Source: DATEPR01 sp036269975 (GTDB lineage: Bacteria > Actinomycetota > Actinomycetes > Mycobacteriales > Pseudonocardiaceae). From it: a DNA stretch of 34,022 nt. The notes under the pieces were generated by a model. That model saw only the letters and a list, made by a program, of their open reading frames with translations. It was not told where the DNA came from and ran no database searches. Each line of letters begins with the position of its first letter. Within the stretch, counting starts at the first letter, position 1. Below are positions 24,855-33,429 of this stretch, in pieces. The stretch covers positions 1 through 34,022 of the forward strand of contig DATBDL010000186.1 in the NCBI GenBank assembly GCA_036269975.1, read 5' to 3'. The position numbers and the translations under genes are program-made.

Positions 24855-27800
24855 ATGCCTCTTCCCCTGTTACCACCGCATCGTCGGTCCGGCGCGATCC
24901 TGCTCGCGGTGGCCGCCGCGATGGCGGTCGCCAGCCCCGGTGCCCCGGCGGCCCCCGCCGCATCGAACGTCGTCGTGGACGGACACGCCCGGTTCGAGGT
25001 GCTCACGCCGACGCTGATCCGGCTGGAGTACGCGGGCGACGACAGGTTCACCGACGCCGCGACGTTCAACGTGCCGGCCAGGAACCTCCCGGTGCCCGCG
25101 TTCACCACCGACGTGGCCGGCGGCTTCCGCGAGATCCACACCGCCGGCCTGACCCTGCGTTACCAGGAGAACAGCGGGCCGTTCACCAGGGCAAACACCT
25201 CGGTGCAGCTAGCCGGCACCTCGGTCGCCGCTACTCCGGAGTTCCCGTCGTACTGTGTCTTCGACACGCCGTGCCAGGCGGAGAACGGCCTCTTGGGTGG
25301 CTCTGCCGCCACCGCGTACGACCACGCGAACTTCGGCGGTTCCGGCTTCCTGGCGGGGTTCACCGCCACGGGTAGCTCCCTGACCCAGGACGTGTCCGCG
25401 ACCCCGGCCGCCGGTTCCTACCGGTTACAGGTGCGGTATGCCAACGCGCAGGGCGGCGACGGCCAGTCCGTCACGCGCACCCTGTCGACCACGGTGGACG
25501 GTGCGGCGGGGCCGACGCTGACGCTGCCGGTGACCGGATCGTGGGACACCTGGTCCACCGCGTCGGTGACCGTCGCACTCGGCGCCGGCACGCACACCGT
25601 CGGCATCAGACAGAACGCGGCCGACTCCGGCAACGTCAACCTGGACAGCATCGCCGTGACCCCGGCCGGTGCCGCGTACCCCGCGACCACCGATCCCCTG
25701 CTCACCACCGGTTACGGCGCCGGTCCCACGGACGTGCTGGGCGGTTGGGACCGATCACTGGACAACCCGGACACGGTCCCGATGGCCGAACATCCCGGCC
25801 TGCTCGACCGCGACGGCTGGTACCTGCTGGACGACACGCGTACCGCGCTGCTCAACGCCGACCAGACGGTGACCGACCGGCCGTCACACGGCACGCAGCC
25901 CTACCAGGACGGCTACTTCTTCGGCTACGGCCAGAACTACAAGCAGGGCCTCGCCGACCTCAACGCGTTGACCGGGCCGGCGAACCTGCTGCCGCGATCG
26001 GCCTACGGCGTCTGGTATTCCCGCTTCTTCCCCTACACCACCGCCGACTACGAGAACACGCTGCTGCCCATGTTCCGGTCGACGTTCACGCCGATCGACC
26101 AACTGGTCGTGGACACCGACTGGAAGTCGCCGTCGCAGTGGAACGGCTGGAACTGGAATCCCGCACTGTTCCCCGACCCGCAGGGTTTCCTGAACTGGAC
26201 GAAACAGCAGGGCCTCTCGGTCTCCCTGAACGTCCACACGTCGATCGCGGGCAACGATCCCAGGTTCACGGCGGTGAACGCCCAGGCCGGTGGCCTGGCC
26301 TCCGAGAACGGCGACGGCAACTTCGACTTCGACTGGTCCAACCCGCAGCAGCTCGCGGCGTACTTCGGGCTGCACCAGCAGTTCGAACAGCAGGGCGTGC
26401 GCACGTGGTGGCTGGACTACTGCACCGGCTGCGGCGCGTCGACCGCGTCGGACCAGCACGTCGCACCGGACAACTTCATCAACCAGGCGTACGCCAACGA
26501 CGCGGCGGCGCGGGGTGTGCGCGGCTTCTCCTTCGGCCGGATCGGCGGCTCAGAGCAGGCGTCGATCCACGGCAGTTACCCGCTCGGCCCGTGGTCGGAG
26601 CGCCGCAACACGTTGCAGTTCACCGGTGATACGCCCGCGACGTGGGCGATGCTCGCCTTCGAGGCCCGGTTCACCCCGGACGAGGCGGCGGCCGGCCTGA
26701 GCAACGTCAGCGACGACATCGGCAGCTTCCACGGCGGCCACCTACCCGATGACCTGTACGCGCGGTGGATGCAACTGGGCGCGTTCCAGCCGATCGACCG
26801 GATGCACTCCGACCACGGCGACCGGTTGCCGTGGAACTACACCGGCGCGGCGGCGGCGAGCGCGGAGCAGTCCCTGCGGCTGCGCGAGTCGCTGGTGCCC
26901 TACACGTACACGTTGGCGCAGCAGGCGAACGCGACCGGCGTGCCGATCACGCGGCCGCTGTACCTGGACTACCCGACGCAGGACGCGGCCTACGCCAACC
27001 CGCAGGAGTACCTGTACGGCGACAACGTTCTCGTCGCGCCGATCACCACGCCGAACGACAGCAACGGCAACGGCTCTGTCACCGCGTGGATTCCGCCCGG
27101 CACGTGGACGGACTACTTCACCGGCACCACTTACACCGGCCCGAGCACCGTGACGATCACCGATCCGCTGTCCGCGATGCCGGTCCTGGTCAAGGCGGGC
27201 GGCATCCTGCCGGTCCGCACGGACTACGTCGACAACCAGCAGCAGCAACCACTGTCCCAGCTCACCGTGAACGTGGCCGCCGGCGCGGACGGCACCTTCG
27301 CCCTCTATCAGGACGCCGGCGAGGGCACCGGCTACCGGGCCGGCCAGTCGACTACGACGCCGATCACCTGGCAGGACGCGACCCGGACGCTCACCGTGGG
27401 CGCCACCACCGGCTCCTACCCTGGGAACACCGTGACCGCCCGCGCGTACACACTGCGGCTGTCCAACGCCCTCGCGCCGACCGCCGTGACAGTGGACGGA
27501 ATCCAGGTCCCGGAGACCGCGTGGTCGTACAACGTCAACTCGCGCACGGTCACGGTGACCACGGCGAGCCTGTCGGTCGGCGCGAACCACACCGTCGCGC
27601 TGCTCGGCTCCGCCGCGGCCAACCCGAGCGCTGGTGAGGTGCTGGGCGCCGGCGGCCGGTGCCTGGCCGCGCGTGGCGGTTCCCCAGCCGACCGGACCCC
27701 GGTCGAACTGGACGCGTGCGACCACTCGGCCGGCCAGACGGTCACGCCGCCGGCCGGCGGCACGGTACGCGTCCTGGGTGCCTGCCTCGACGCGGCCGGC

Positions 27801-28379
27801 GGCAGCACCGCGAACGGCACGCCCGTCCAGGAGTTCACGTGCAACGGCACCGGTGCGCAGAACTGGGCTCTGCAAGCCAACGGCGAACTGGTGAACCTGG
27901 CGTCCGGGCGCTGCCTCACGTCGCCGAACGGCGCCGCCGGGGTCGCGCTGCAACTGGCCGACTGCACGGCGTCGGCCGGCCAACTCTGGCGGTTCCCGCC
28001 CAACCGGATCACCGGTCCCGCCGGCCTCTGTGTGGACGTGGCCGACGCAGACCCGGCCTCCGGAACGGCGACGCAACTGTTCGGCTGCAACGGAAGCGAC
28101 GCACAACGCTGGTCCGCGCCCGGCGATGCGACCCTGCGCGCGTTGGGCAAGTGCCTCGACGTCACCCACGGTGCCACGGCGAACGACACACCCGTGCAGT
28201 TGTGGGACTGCGACGGTTCCGGCGCACAGGCGTGGGTCACCCAGGCCGACGGCAGCCTGCGCAATCCGGCGTCCGGACGCTGCCTGGACGACCCGAACAA
28301 CGCCGGCCTCCAGGGTGACCCGTTGCAGATCGTCGACTGCAACGGCACGGCCGCTCAGCACTTCACGCTGGGCGGCTGA
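24855..28379 (+). CDS. Secreted GH31 family glycosidase with CBM35-like insertion and ricin B lectin domains
   Basis: This 1174-residue protein has a Sec signal (residues 1-36), a GH31 N-terminal beta-domain interrupted at about residues 138-275 by a CBM35-like module (AYDHANFGGSGFLAGF), and a catalytic TIM barrel. Asp521 in TWWLDYC fits the nucleophile and Asp592 in FTGDTPATW the acid/base. SDDIGSFHGG and FQPIDRMHSDHGD add substrate-site residues. Residues ~922-1174 hold ricin-type repeats (GAQNW, AGQLW, DAQRW, GAQAW, AAQHF). GH31 enzymes hydrolyse or transfer alpha-linked glucose, xylose or galactose; which applies here is unclear. GAGGG-like Shine-Dalgarno CGAGGGA precedes the ATG, 24 bases after the previous stop, so the two hydrolases are co-transcribed. 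TTA occurs at codon 6 and again at 25425-25427. Confidence 0.93.
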   Translation: MPLPLLPPHRRSGAILLAVAAAMAVASPGAPAAPAASNVVVDGHARFEVLTPTLIRLEYAGDDRFTDAATFNVPARNLPVPAFTTDVAGGFREIHTAGLTLRYQENSGPFTRANTSVQLAGTSVAATPEFPSYCVFDTPCQAENGLLGGSAATAYDHANFGGSGFLAGFTATGSSLTQDVSATPAAGSYRLQVRYANAQGGDGQSVTRTLSTTVDGAAGPTLTLPVTGSWDTWSTASVTVALGAGTHTVGIRQNAADSGNVNLDSIAVTPAGAAYPATTDPLLTTGYGAGPTDVLGGWDRSLDNPDTVPMAEHPGLLDRDGWYLLDDTRTALLNADQTVTDRPSHGTQPYQDGYFFGYGQNYKQGLADLNALTGPANLLPRSAYGVWYSRFFPYTTADYENTLLPMFRSTFTPIDQLVVDTDWKSPSQWNGWNWNPALFPDPQGFLNWTKQQGLSVSLNVHTSIAGNDPRFTAVNAQAGGLASENGDGNFDFDWSNPQQLAAYFGLHQQFEQQGVRTWWLDYCTGCGASTASDQHVAPDNFINQAYANDAAARGVRGFSFGRIGGSEQASIHGSYPLGPWSERRNTLQFTGDTPATWAMLAFEARFTPDEAAAGLSNVSDDIGSFHGGHLPDDLYARWMQLGAFQPIDRMHSDHGDRLPWNYTGAAAASAEQSLRLRESLVPYTYTLAQQANATGVPITRPLYLDYPTQDAAYANPQEYLYGDNVLVAPITTPNDSNGNGSVTAWIPPGTWTDYFTGTTYTGPSTVTITDPLSAMPVLVKAGGILPVRTDYVDNQQQQPLSQLTVNVAAGADGTFALYQDAGEGTGYRAGQSTTTPITWQDATRTLTVGATTGSYPGNTVTARAYTLRLSNALAPTAVTVDGIQVPETAWSYNVNSRTVTVTTASLSVGANHTVALLGSAAANPSAGEVLGAGGRCLAARGGSPADRTPVELDACDHSAGQTVTPPAGGTVRVLGACLDAAGGSTANGTPVQEFTCNGTGAQNWALQANGELVNLASGRCLTSPNGAAGVALQLADCTASAGQLWRFPPNRITGPAGLCVDVADADPASGTATQLFGCNGSDAQRWSAPGDATLRALGKCLDVTHGATANDTPVQLWDCDGSGAQAWVTQADGSLRNPASGRCLDDPNNAGLQGDPLQIVDCNGTAAQHFTLGG

Positions 28380-28384
28380 GTTCC

Positions 28385-28406
28385 GTGCGAGCGGCCGTGC
28401 TCGCAC
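28385..28406 (+). terminator. First hairpin after the GH31 gene
   Basis: GTGCGAGC (28385-28392) and GCTCGCAC (28399-28406) form a perfect 8-bp stem with a six-base loop, starting five bases after the GH31 stop. No U-tract follows. It is a likely factor-independent terminator of the hydrolase operon. Confidence 0.6.
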
Positions 28407-28416
28407 CCTGATCCGG

Positions 28417-28440
28417 AGCGGCGTGACCGGGCACGCCGCT
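28417..28440 (+). terminator. Second hairpin after the GH31 gene
   Basis: AGCGGCGTG (28417-28425) and CACGCCGCT (28432-28440) form a perfect 9-bp stem with a six-base loop, ten bases after the first hairpin. Tandem hairpins of this kind would insulate the TetR promoter just downstream from read-through. Confidence 0.65.
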
Positions 28441-28454
28441 TCGGCGTCGGTGTG

Positions 28455-28483
28455 TTGACAGCACCCCGAACGGGATTTACCCT
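28455..28483 (+). promoter_or_regulatory. Promoter of the TetR operon, near-leaderless
   Basis: A consensus -35 TTGACA (28455-28460), a 17-base spacer and -10 TACCCT (28478-28483) are followed by the TetR ATG at 28492. A start about seven bases past the -10 would fall at 28490, giving an almost leaderless mRNA; no Shine-Dalgarno is visible, which agrees. The spacer contains the inverted repeat CCCG-AA-CGGG (28465-28474), a candidate autoregulatory operator. Confidence 0.65.
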
Positions 28484-28491
28484 CCCTAACC

Positions 28492-29109
28492 ATGAGCGTT
28501 CTACCTAAGCGCGATAGGCAAGCCGAACGGCGTGAGGCGGTGCGTCGAGAGATCGTCGACGCTGCCTGGGCGATCGCCGGAGAACACGGGCTTGCCGCGG
28601 TGACGCTGCGCGAGGTGGCCTCACGTGTGGGGATGCAGTCACCATCGCTGTACACCCACTTCGCGTCGAAGAACGCGATCTTCGACGCGATGTTCGCGCA
28701 GGCGTGGACCGGCTTCCTGCTGGTGAGCGACGGGCTCGAACCATTCGTCGTGCGCTCACCGCGCAAGGCACTGCTCGAGGTGGCTCAGATCTTCGTCGAC
28801 TACTGCGTCGCCGACCTGGCTCGGTTCCAACTGATGAACCAACGGATGGTCGCCGACTTCGAACCGACGCCCGATGCCTACGCGCCGTCGCTGCGCGTCA
28901 TGGCGCGGTTGCGCGAACGCCTCACCCGCATCGGCGTCCAGGCCGACGCGGATGCCGATCTGTTCCTCGCCATCACCGGTGGGCTGATCGACGCCCAGTT
29001 CGCGAACGATCCCGGCGGCGATCGGTTCGTCCGGCTCCTCCCGCGAGCGCTCGACATGTACGCCGAGGAGATCGGACTCCCCGGCCCACGACTGAGGAGA
29101 TCTCGATGA
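28492..29109 (+). CDS. TetR/AcrR-family transcriptional regulator
   Basis: A 205-residue regulator. The N-terminal helix-turn-helix covers about residues 20-65, with VTLREVASRVGMQSPSLYTH followed by FASKNAIFDAMF, typical of TetR. The C-terminal ligand domain has DLARFQLMNQRMVADFEP and resembles the WHG/TetR_C_33 group. Its stop overlaps the next start as ATGA, so it is co-expressed with the two enzymes behind it, which it probably controls together with itself. The inducer is unknown. Confidence 0.93.
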   Translation: MSVLPKRDRQAERREAVRREIVDAAWAIAGEHGLAAVTLREVASRVGMQSPSLYTHFASKNAIFDAMFAQAWTGFLLVSDGLEPFVVRSPRKALLEVAQIFVDYCVADLARFQLMNQRMVADFEPTPDAYAPSLRVMARLRERLTRIGVQADADADLFLAITGGLIDAQFANDPGGDRFVRLLPRALDMYAEEIGLPGPRLRRSR

Positions 29110-29864
29110 CGATGACCCCATCCGCGATCAACGGCCTGCGCGCACCCCGGCTGGATCACGCGACGGCGATGCGCCTGGCCGCCACGGAGTATCGCCGCTT
29201 CGGCGACCTGCTCCGCTCCCTCGAACCGCGGGACTGGAGGAAGCCGACCAACTGCCCACCATGGGACGTGCGGGACATGGCCACGCACCTGCTGGGCATG
29301 GCCGAAGTCGCCGCGTCCCTCCGCGAGCAGCGCAGACAGATGGGTATCGCCCGCAGACGCGGCGGCGTCTTCATCGACGCGATGACCGGGCTACAGGTCA
29401 TCGAGCACGCCAGCATGACCCCGGCCGAGATCGTCACGAAGTACGACCAGACGGGTCCGAAAGCGGCGCGGGCCAGACGCCGCACGCCCGGTTTCATCCG
29501 ACGGCGCGGCATGCGTCCCGACCAGTCCGTCAACGGCCACATGGAAAGCTGGACCATCGGCTACCTGGTCGACGCGATATTCACCCGCGACCCGTGGATG
29601 CACCGGATCGACATCTCGCTCGCGACCGGCGCGCCGAACCCGATGACAGCCGAACACGACGGCGTGATCGTCGACGATCTGGTCCACGAATGGGCCGACC
29701 GGCACGGTCAGGCATTCTCGTTGCGGCTCGACGGTCCGGCCGGGGGCGCGTGGACCGTCGGCAGCGACGGGCCGCGGTACGAACTGTCCGTCGCCGACTT
29801 CGCCCTGATCATCTCCGGCCGCACGACCGGCGAAGGCATGCTCGCCACGGAGGTGCCGTTCTGA
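29106..29864 (+). CDS. Maleylpyruvate isomerase-family, mycothiol-dependent-type protein (DinB-like fold)
   Basis: A 252-residue protein. The N-terminal half matches the MDMPI/DinB-2 four-helix fold: YRRFGDLLRSLEPRDWRKPT, CPPWDVRDMATHLLGM with a candidate metal histidine, and TRDPWMHRIDISLATG with the second histidine. The family includes mycothiol-dependent isomerases and S-transferases of actinomycetes. The ATG at 29106 overlaps the TetR stop and follows GAGGAG; a second ATG six bases on is possible. Its stop overlaps the next gene as TGATG. It may detoxify or isomerise a compound sensed by the TetR protein. The real substrate is unknown. Confidence 0.85.
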   Translation: MTMTPSAINGLRAPRLDHATAMRLAATEYRRFGDLLRSLEPRDWRKPTNCPPWDVRDMATHLLGMAEVAASLREQRRQMGIARRRGGVFIDAMTGLQVIEHASMTPAEIVTKYDQTGPKAARARRRTPGFIRRRGMRPDQSVNGHMESWTIGYLVDAIFTRDPWMHRIDISLATGAPNPMTAEHDGVIVDDLVHEWADRHGQAFSLRLDGPAGGAWTVGSDGPRYELSVADFALIISGRTTGEGMLATEVPF

Positions 29865-30666
29865 TGAGAACGTTGCGCGTCAACGACGACGTCACCGTCC
29901 TGAACGACCACATCGAGGTACCCGGACTTGGCTTCCCTCCGGTCAACGCCTTCGTCCTGCACGCGGCGCAGCCGGTCGTCGTCGACACCGGCCTCGGTCT
30001 CCCCGGCCGAGGATTTCTCGAACACCTCGGCTCGGTCGTCGACCCCCACGACGTACGGTGGATCTGGCTCACACATCCCGACCGCGACCACACCGGCGCC
30101 TGTTCGATCTGCTCGACGCCGCGCCCCACGCACGGTTGATCACGACGTTCGCCGCAGTCGGGATCATGTCGTGCGAACGACCGATACCCCTGCGACGGGT
30201 GTACTTCCTCAACCCCGGTGAGACTCTCGACGTCGGTGACCGGATGCTGAACGCCTTCCGCCCTCCGTTGTACGACAACCCGGCAACGGTCGGATGCTTC
30301 GACACCGCGTCGGGCTGCTGCTTCACGTCGGACTGCTTCGGCGCGCCGATGCCCTCCGCCGCGGATGCCCGCGCCGCCGACGTGCGCACGATCTCCCGCG
30401 ACGAGTTGGCGGACCGGCAGCGGTTGTGGACGAGTGTCGACAGTCCGTGGGTGGCGGCCGTCGATCCGGCCGCGTTCGAGCGCACGATCGAGCCCCTGCG
30501 CGCGTTCGCCCCCAGCGCGATACTGAGCACACACCTGCCGCCGGCGATCGACGTCACCGACGCCCTGATCGAGACCGCCCGGCAGGCACCCGGCATCGAC
30601 CCCTTCGTCGGCCCGGACCAGGCCGCCCTCGACGCGATGCTCCGCACGTTCGAACCGGTCGCGTAG
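29864..30666 (+). pseudogene. MBL-fold metallo-hydrolase, frameshifted
   Basis: The first 79 codons encode the start of a metallo-beta-lactamase-fold protein (VDTGLGLPGRGF, then the metal motif LTHPDRDHTG). At about 30098-30103 the frame breaks: the continuing frame gives CSICSTPRPTHG and a stop at 30139. The +1-shifted frame continues the fold with LFDLLDAAPHARLITTF, DNPATVGCFD and SDCFGAPM to the stop at 30666. One missing base in the run GCGCCTG explains it; an extra C would restore a ~267-residue protein. Both halves keep coding character, so this is either a recent mutation or a sequence error. The metal motif is HxDxDH instead of HxHxDH, as in some relatives. The start overlaps the preceding stop as TGATG. 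Confidence 0.85.
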
Positions 30667-30747
30667 GGACGGCCGTCATGAGCTTCGGCTGAGCGGCCTC
30701 CCTGACGCCAGACAGCACGGGCAACCAGGTCCAAGGAGTAACGACCG

Positions 30748-31464
30748 ATGAGCACAGACCGTTCCGTCGTCCGCGTGCGGCGTCCCCGCCACCAACGCCG
30801 AGGAGAGGCCCGCCTTCCCGCCGCGGTCGTGACCGTCATCGCCGTCCTGCTCTACCTCGCGCTGCCCCCGCAACTGCTCGTCGGCCCCCGCTACGTCGTG
30901 CCGGTGGTCGAACTGCTCCTGCTCGTTCCCCTGCTGGCGATCAACCCGAAACGGGTCACGCGCCAGACGAACCTGTCCAGGGTGCTGTCACTGTCCCTCG
31001 TCGCGGTCATCGCCCTGACCAACCTGGTCGCGTTGGGACTGTTGATCCACGACCTCGTCACCGCCCGATCCGGCAACGGACAGGCACTGCTCCTTGGCGC
31101 GCTACAGGTGTGGCTGACCAACATCATCGCCTTCGGCCTCGCCTACTGGGAACTCGACCGCGGCGGCCCGGTCCGGCGGACCCAGTCCGCCCGCGCCGAT
31201 CTTCCGCTGGCTGACTTCCGGTTCTCCCAGGACGAGAACCACGACACCGTCGAAGAAGTCGCCGACGGCTCCAGCAAACAGGCCGACTGGGTCCCGACCC
31301 TGGTGGACTACCTGTACGTGTCGGTCACCAATTCGACGGCGTTCAGCCCTACCGACACGATGCCGCTCACCACCCGCGCGAAGGCCATGATGGCCATCCA
31401 GAGCATCGCCGCCCTGCTGACCTCGCTGCTGGTAATCGCACGCGCCGTCAGCGTTCTGCACTGA
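30748..31464 (+). CDS. Conserved integral membrane protein of unknown function (DUF1345-like)
   Basis: A 238-residue protein preceded by AAGGAG nine bases before the ATG. It has an Arg-rich cytoplasmic N-terminus, about five hydrophobic segments (near residues 25-45, 50-66, 80-105, 113-135 and 215-236) and a hydrophilic loop of about 55 residues (138-190). The C-terminal block DYLYVSVTNSTAFSPTDTMP before the last helix is the most distinctive part and recalls the re-entrant region of small channel-like proteins. Similar hypothetical proteins are common in actinomycetes. No function can be stated. It starts 81 bases after the MBL gene and may or may not share its transcript. Confidence 0.85.
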   Translation: MSTDRSVVRVRRPRHQRRGEARLPAAVVTVIAVLLYLALPPQLLVGPRYVVPVVELLLLVPLLAINPKRVTRQTNLSRVLSLSLVAVIALTNLVALGLLIHDLVTARSGNGQALLLGALQVWLTNIIAFGLAYWELDRGGPVRRTQSARADLPLADFRFSQDENHDTVEEVADGSSKQADWVPTLVDYLYVSVTNSTAFSPTDTMPLTTRAKAMMAIQSIAALLTSLLVIARAVSVLH

Positions 31465-31499
31465 CGAATCCGGCGCCTGTTCAGCCACGGGATTCGTCA
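31462..31499. terminator. Bidirectional hairpin between convergent genes
   Basis: TGACGAATCC (31462-31471, including the stop of the + strand gene) pairs perfectly with GGATTCGTCA (31490-31499), a 10-bp stem with an 18-base loop. It lies between the + strand membrane protein and the - strand exporter stop (31516), so it can serve both. Confidence 0.7.
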
Positions 31500-31515
31500 C
31501 CGCGAGCCTCCCGGC

Positions 31516-32955
31516 TCAGGAGTCCGCGTCGCCACCAGCCGATACCGAGCGGACGAACAGTGACGCTAACAGCGTGAGCACCCCGACGAACCCGGCGGTG
31601 AGGAACGCGGTGTGCATTCCGTTCGCGTCGGGAGCCCGTGCCGGATAGGTGCTGGCGAGCGTCGCGACGCTGATGACAACGGCTGTACCGAACGCGCCGG
31701 CGAGCTGCTGGACCGTGGACAGAATCGCGCTGCCGTGCGAATACAGCCGGTTGGGCAGCACGCCAAGCGACTCGGCCATCAACGGCGTGATCATGAAGCC
31801 GAAGCCGGCCATGAACAGGACGTGCCCGGCGATCACCACGACCAGCGGCGAACCGGGGCCGAGCAGGGCGAACACCCACAGCGACACCGCCATGGCCAGC
31901 GCGCCGGGGATCACCAGCGGCCGAGCGCCGAACCGATCGAACAGCGTCCCGACCGGGCGGCCGAGAAGTCCGAGTATCAGGCCGCCGGGCAGCACGGCCA
32001 GCCCGCTGACGAAGGTGCTGGTGTGCAGCACGGCCTGGAGATACAGCGGCAGCATGATCGCCGCGACACCCAACAGGCACACGAACAGCAGCGCGTTGAC
32101 CACCACCGCGATCGTGAAGTCGCGGTGGGTGAACGGGCGGAGGTCCAGCAGTGCACGGTCCTCGCGCTGCAGCCGGATCTGCCGCCAGCAGAACACGGCG
32201 AGCGCGCCGACGCCCACCCCGATCGGGATCCACGGTGGCAGCGACCGGTCCCCGCCGGCCGACTGGCCCAGGCCGGACAGGCCGTAGAGGACCCCGCCGA
32301 ACCCAGCGGCGGACAGCAGCACCGACCACAGGTCCAGCGGCACCGGGCGAGGCCGGCCGGTCAGTCGGAACCAGAACGCGCCGACCAGCAGCGCGGTCAC
32401 CGCCAGTGGAAGCACGATCCAGAACATCCACCGCCAGCCCAGCGATGACAGCACCGCGCCGCCGATCGTCGGCCCGATCGCCGGGGCAACGGCGATGACG
32501 ATGGTGATCGTGCCCATCGTCGCACCGCGGCGAGATGGTGGCACCAGCCGCATCACCGACGTCATCAGCAACGGCAGCATCACCGCGGTGCCACATGCCT
32601 GCACGACCCGTCCGACCAGCAGCACCCCGAAGCCAGGCGCGAGTCCGTTGATCAGGGTGCCGACACTGAACGCGGTCAGCGAGGCCAGGAAGACCTGGCG
32701 CGGGGTGAAACGCTCCAGCAGAAACCCGGTGGTCGGAATGACCACTGCCATGGTCAGCAGGAATCCACTGGTCAACCACTGAATCGTCGTGGTGGCGACG
32801 TGGAGGTCGCCGGTCAGGGCACGCAACGCCACGCTGAGGATGGTCTCGTTGAGGATCATCACGAACGCCGAGACGACCAGCACGCCGATCAGCAGACCCG
32901 ACCTCGGCTGCGTCCCGCGATCGGCGGCGGCCGTGACGGTCACAAGGGCAGGCAT
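31516..32955 (-). CDS. DHA2-family MFS drug exporter (EmrB/QacA/LfrA type)
   Basis: A 479-residue membrane protein with about 14 hydrophobic segments. It has the DHA2 hallmarks NETILSVALRAL in helix 1, QWLTSGFLLTMAVVIPTTG in helix 2 and GPTIGGAVLSSLGWRWMFWI around helix 5-6 (antiporter motif C). I prefer the ATG at 32955, since GAGGTG lies just upstream on the coding strand; a GTG at 32964 is an alternative that would use part of that site. The family exports lipophilic cations and antibiotics with proton antiport. One TTA codon lies near the 3' end (31567-31569). It stands alone, convergent to the DUF1345-like gene, with no regulator next to it. Confidence 0.93.
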   Translation of the reverse strand: MPALVTVTAAADRGTQPRSGLLIGVLVVSAFVMILNETILSVALRALTGDLHVATTTIQWLTSGFLLTMAVVIPTTGFLLERFTPRQVFLASLTAFSVGTLINGLAPGFGVLLVGRVVQACGTAVMLPLLMTSVMRLVPPSRRGATMGTITIVIAVAPAIGPTIGGAVLSSLGWRWMFWIVLPLAVTALLVGAFWFRLTGRPRPVPLDLWSVLLSAAGFGGVLYGLSGLGQSAGGDRSLPPWIPIGVGVGALAVFCWRQIRLQREDRALLDLRPFTHRDFTIAVVVNALLFVCLLGVAAIMLPLYLQAVLHTSTFVSGLAVLPGGLILGLLGRPVGTLFDRFGARPLVIPGALAMAVSLWVFALLGPGSPLVVVIAGHVLFMAGFGFMITPLMAESLGVLPNRLYSHGSAILSTVQQLAGAFGTAVVISVATLASTYPARAPDANGMHTAFLTAGFVGVLTLLASLFVRSVSAGGDADS

Positions 32956-33429
32956 GGCAAGCACCTCACGGCATCGGGTAGCGAAGCGGGCGGCCAGCGG
33001 CTCCGGATGACATCACCCCGGCAACCACGTACGGATGGCCGTGGCGTGTCGACACCGACGATAACCCCGGCCGTCGTGACTACCGCACACATGACGACGC
33101 CGCGGCGCTGTCAACCGAGATTCCGGGTCGGCGGCGAGGCAGCCCGCCCCGCACCAGGACGCCTGAGCGCCGATGCCGAACCGGCCCGACCCGAAGGGCG
33201 GCTCATGACAGTACCGTCGCAAGAGAGATGAATTCGCTCGCAGAAGATCGAGTCCGAAATGCGCGACGATGTGGGTGCCGGGTTCGATGTCACCCCAGCG
33301 CCGAGCCGGCGGAACCGGACGCCTTTCGACTGTCCACCGGTTGGTGGATTCCCGGCGACAGTAGGTGTAGGTATTGTCGCGCTCGTCTTCCGCCATTCCT
33401 GTGGAGATTTCGCCGACCTGGGAGAAAAC
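32956..33429. other. Intergenic gap of 474 bases between divergent genes
   Basis: No convincing gene is visible. It should hold the promoters of the minus-strand exporter and the plus-strand secreted protein, but I see no strong -35/-10 pair. The clearest structure is a dyad TCCACC-GGTT-GGTGGA at 33333-33348, a possible operator. ORFs in this gap lack Shine-Dalgarno sites and recognisable domains. Confidence 0.5.

Noticed and set aside
27621..28376. Repetitive DNA in the 3' part of the GH31 gene as a possible repeat array
   Set aside because: The repeats are protein-level ricin-type lectin units with diverged DNA, not a CRISPR or tandem DNA repeat.
33013..33396. Minus-strand ORF of 127 codons in the gap after the exporter; also 33111-33737
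   Set aside because: No Shine-Dalgarno or known domain, and the second is antisense to the secreted protein gene.
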